This document shows, piece after piece, positions 61,918 through 64,000 of a stretch of 64,000 nucleotides of DNA (positions within the stretch are counted from its first letter, which is position 1; every line of letters begins with the position of its first letter). The notes under the pieces are model-generated. The model ran no database searches, was not told the DNA's origin, and worked only from the letters and a program-made list of their open reading frames with translations. The DNA lies in the NCBI GenBank assembly GCA_044360385.1, contig JBIKKK010000001.1, positions 21,819-85,818 of the forward strand, read 5' to 3'. The translations under genes and the position numbers were made by a program. The DNA is from Mxb001 sp044360385. Lineage in GTDB: Bacteria; Actinomycetota; Actinomycetes; S36-B12.

Positions 61918-62820
61918 TCAACCGACAGGTACAGCATCCAGGGCGATGTCCAGGCTCTCGAGGAGGTTCCGGAGCAGGGGTGCTGGCCGTCCGCGTCGAA
62001 TGAGCACCTGTGTCTGAATCGTCGGCTCCGGCCCCGTGATGGGTCGCGTCACCAGGCCGGGAGGCAGCATGGTGGCCGCGAATGCCGGCACGAACGTGAC
62101 TCCAAGGCCGGCTGCGGCGAGGGCGAGGGCGATGTGCAGCTGATCGACCTCATGCGCGATCGTGAGGGTGATGCCAGCCTCCGCGGCCATTGCGAGATAG
62201 TGACCGACGTTCTCTGAGTCGGTCTGGCTTGAGATCATCAAGATGGGGACGCCGTTCAGGGCCGTGAATGGGATCGTCGTCATTCGGGCGAGTTCGTGGT
62301 CCTCTGGGAGCGCAAGGACCACGGCGTCCTCACTCGAAGAGTGCACCTGAAGGTTCGTCGGGACCTCGTGGGATCCCCGGCAGAAAGCGATGTCGATCTG
62401 CTGCTGCTGGAGCTTCGTAACGAGTTGTGCCGTTCCGGCTTCCACTAGTCGGATGCCGACGGCCGGGTACCGCTCGCGATGAACCCGTAGGACGGCCGGG
62501 ACCTGGTAGAGGCAGGCAGGGGCGATGAATCCGACCCCCAGTGATCCCACGGCTCCCGCGCCGGCCTGCCGGGCCAGTTCGGCGGCCGCGCGGGCATCGG
62601 CGAGTACCTGCTGGGCTCTCGGCAGGAAGATAGTGCCGGCGGGAGTGAGTTCCACCACGCGACGATTGCGATCGAAGAGCTTCACACCGAGCTCGCGCTC
62701 GAGCAAGGCGATCTGCTTGCTCAGGGCCGGCTGAACAATGTGCTGCCGCTCCGCGGCGCGGCCGAAGTGCAATTCCTCGGCGAGCACGACGAATGACTGC
62801 AGGTGCCGGAGCTCCATCAC
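61918..62820 (-). CDS. LysR-family transcriptional regulator
   Basis: This 300-residue protein has an N-terminal winged helix (ELRHLQSFVVLAEELHFGRAAERQHIVQPALSKQIALLE) and an effector-binding domain (about 90-295). GTG at 62820 or ATG at 62817 starts it, with GAGGAGG upstream. It is divergent from the alcohol dehydrogenase gene, the usual LysR arrangement, and two inverted repeats lie between them. It probably activates the dehydrogenase in response to a pathway intermediate. Confidence 0.9.
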   Translation of the reverse strand: MMELRHLQSFVVLAEELHFGRAAERQHIVQPALSKQIALLERELGVKLFDRNRRVVELTPAGTIFLPRAQQVLADARAAAELARQAGAGAVGSLGVGFIAPACLYQVPAVLRVHRERYPAVGIRLVEAGTAQLVTKLQQQQIDIAFCRGSHEVPTNLQVHSSSEDAVVLALPEDHELARMTTIPFTALNGVPILMISSQTDSENVGHYLAMAAEAGITLTIAHEVDQLHIALALAAAGLGVTFVPAFAATMLPPGLVTRPITGPEPTIQTQVLIRRGRPAPLLRNLLESLDIALDAVPVG

Positions 62821-62863
62821 CCGGACCTCCTCGGTGGCGACCTCAACCTCGTGTGGGCGAGTG

Positions 62864-62917
62864 TGTCATTGCTCAAATGACATCCTAAAGGGTTGGTGAT
62901 TCCCATGAAGAATCACC
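62864..62917. promoter_or_regulatory. Two inverted repeats, likely LysR operator
   Basis: TGTCATT (62864-62870) and AATGACA (62876-62882) form a perfect palindrome with a five-base spacer. A second, GGTGATT (62895-62901) and AATCACC (62911-62917), has a nine-base spacer. Both lie between divergent lysR and the dehydrogenase gene and resemble LysR recognition and activation sites. Confidence 0.65.
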
Positions 62918-62962
62918 CGGCACTCGAGTGACATTGGCGGCTGCCTTCCCAGGGAGGCGACC

Positions 62963-62974
62963 ATGTCCGGATGA
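62963..62974 (+). other. Three-codon mini-ORF coupled to the dehydrogenase start
   Basis: ATG TCC GGA TGA has a good ribosome-binding site (GGGAGG, 62952-62957, five bases away), and its stop overlaps the dehydrogenase ATG (62971). The dehydrogenase ATG itself is 13 bases from the GGGAGG site, so re-initiation after the mini-ORF may drive its translation. Confidence 0.45.
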
Positions 62975-64000
62975 CCGCAAATCCGATTCTCGGCGCGATC
63001 GCGCATGAGGGTGGCCGCTACGCCATCGAGTCCCTGGGGCTCGGCGAGCTTCAGCCTGGCGAGGCTCGGATCCGCGTGCTCGCGAGCGGGATGTGCCGCA
63101 CCGACGCCGAGGCCTTCGGCATGGTGCCGCTGCCCGCGGTGCTCGGGCACGAGGCCGTGGGTGTTGTCCTCGAGGTCTGCGGTCCCCTCGGCGACGTCAA
63201 CGTCGGCGATCGTGTGGCTGTCTCATATCCCAGTTGCGGGCAATGCAGCCCATGCCTCAGCGACCGGCTGTGGCTGTGTGAGTCCAACTGGGCACTGAGC
63301 TTTGGCGGCTGCAGACACGACGGCAGCAGGCCGATCAGGTGGCGCGGCAGCGATATCTCGTCGGCGTTCTTCCAGCAGTCATCGTTCGCAACCGAGGCGA
63401 TCGTCCCCATGAGGTCGCTCGTGGTGATCCCGGCGGATATCCCCATCGACGTGGCTGCTGCCCTGCCCTGCGGCCTACTCACAGGCACCGGCGCGATCAC
63501 GAACGTACTGGGAGTGCCGCCGGGCGGGGTCTGCGCAGTCATAGGGACCGGCGCAGTCGGGCTCGCTGCGGTCATGGCAGCGCGGATCTCCCGGGCGGAG
63601 TCGATCATCGCGATCGACATCCACGAGGATCGCCTCCGACTAAGCCTCGAACTCGGTGCCACTCATGCGTTCAACGCATCTGCCCCCGATGTGGGCGAGG
63701 AGATCCGGCATGCGTTCCCTGACGGCATTCCCAATGTCCTGGATACGACCGGCAGTCCACAAGCTTGGGATCTCGCGATGAGTCAGCTGTCACGCGGTGG
63801 CACCTTCGCCTTCGTCACGACACCTGAGCCGGTTGAGACCTACCGCATCTCGCCCTTCGACATCTTCCTCAAGGTGGCTACCTTGAAGGCGGTGCTGCTG
63901 GGAGCCGCAAATCCGCGCGAGCAGATCCCGCTCATGCTGAAGTGGTGGGCCGCCGGGGAGTTCCCGATCGAACGACTGGTGCGCTCCTACTCCCTCGACG
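62971..64000 (+). CDS. Zinc-dependent alcohol dehydrogenase (truncated by window end)
   Basis: The frame is open from ATG 62971 to the edge (343 codons). The catalytic zinc ligands are Cys in SGMCRTDA and His-Glu in LGHEAVG; the structural zinc cysteines are in CGQCSPCLSDRLWLC. The nucleotide fold has GTGAVGLAAV and a following acidic IAIDIHEDR for NAD. It resembles the aryl- or benzyl-alcohol dehydrogenase branch, but the substrate is not decided by sequence. It is divergent from lysR across two palindromes. The C-terminus lies beyond the window. Confidence 0.87.
   Translation, partial: MTANPILGAIAHEGGRYAIESLGLGELQPGEARIRVLASGMCRTDAEAFGMVPLPAVLGHEAVGVVLEVCGPLGDVNVGDRVAVSYPSCGQCSPCLSDRLWLCESNWALSFGGCRHDGSRPIRWRGSDISSAFFQQSSFATEAIVPMRSLVVIPADIPIDVAAALPCGLLTGTGAITNVLGVPPGGVCAVIGTGAVGLAAVMAARISRAESIIAIDIHEDRLRLSLELGATHAFNASAPDVGEEIRHAFPDGIPNVLDTTGSPQAWDLAMSQLSRGGTFAFVTTPEPVETYRISPFDIFLKVATLKAVLLGAANPREQIPLMLKWWAAGEFPIERLVRSYSLD

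Overview
The window is a gene-dense, high-GC chromosomal stretch from an actinobacterium. The left half follows a gene order well known from Mycobacterium (Rv3676 down to Rv3644c) and Streptomyces: Crp, endonuclease III, NUDIX, MarP protease, EphE-like hydrolase, holin-like protein, acetyl-CoA synthetase, SerB-like HAD, Ssd, TadA/B/C, Flp-like pilin, TadE, DECH helicase, topoisomerase I, and DNA polymerase III delta prime. Codon use is uniformly GC-rich. Many genes start with GTG, and ATGA/GTGA overlaps are frequent. No rRNA, tRNA, CRISPR array, transposase or prophage was recognised. No intergenic gap exceeds 300 bases.

Layout. Positions 1-14,700: the end of a probable metallo-hydrolase gene; crp; an nth-nudix-marP operon; a leftward nhaA-holin-hydrolase-DUF309 operon; acs; a secreted NodB-like protein with a degenerate Fic-like protein; two tandem paralogous membrane-anchored proteins; and a FUSC-like membrane protein with a HAD phosphatase. 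Positions 14,785-20,582: the Tad/Flp pilus secretion locus (ssd, tadA, tadB, tadC, pilin, tadE, tadE-like), interrupted by an oppositely oriented anchored propeller-like protein. Positions 20,592-30,115: housekeeping genes (helicase, membrane pyrophosphatase, topA-tmk-holB).

From 30,172 the content is more accessory. It holds a lipoprotein peptidase-like hydrolase with threonine aldolase; an EamA transporter; a glnT-DUF1116-amino-acid-permease operon behind an AT-rich promoter; and an Lrp regulator with a haloalkane-dehalogenase-like hydrolase. It continues with a Tat-exported flavo-oxidase, shikimate dehydrogenase and P5C-reductase homologues, and a single protein fusing a secreted S15-type hydrolase to an ABC ATPase beside its permease. 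Then come a DHA2 efflux pump, a complete branched-chain-type ABC importer carrying an acyl-CoA synthetase inside its operon, a pentameric ligand-gated-channel homologue, and a P450 / MoCF-domain / SDR / LysR / alcohol dehydrogenase catabolic region that runs off the right edge.

How the genes work together. The pilus genes would build a Tad machine. The importer plus acyl-CoA synthetase suggests uptake and CoA activation of a carboxylic acid. glnT, DUF1116 and the permease suggest uptake and gamma-glutamyl or carbamoyl-type processing of a nitrogenous compound. The most unusual items are the hydrolase-ABC fusion, the channel homologue, the partial AllG-like module, the degenerate Fic protein with an intact inhibitory motif, short tandem duplications laid over convergent gene ends, and a recurrent -10-like hexamer placed 6-7 bases before start codons (leaderless transcription).
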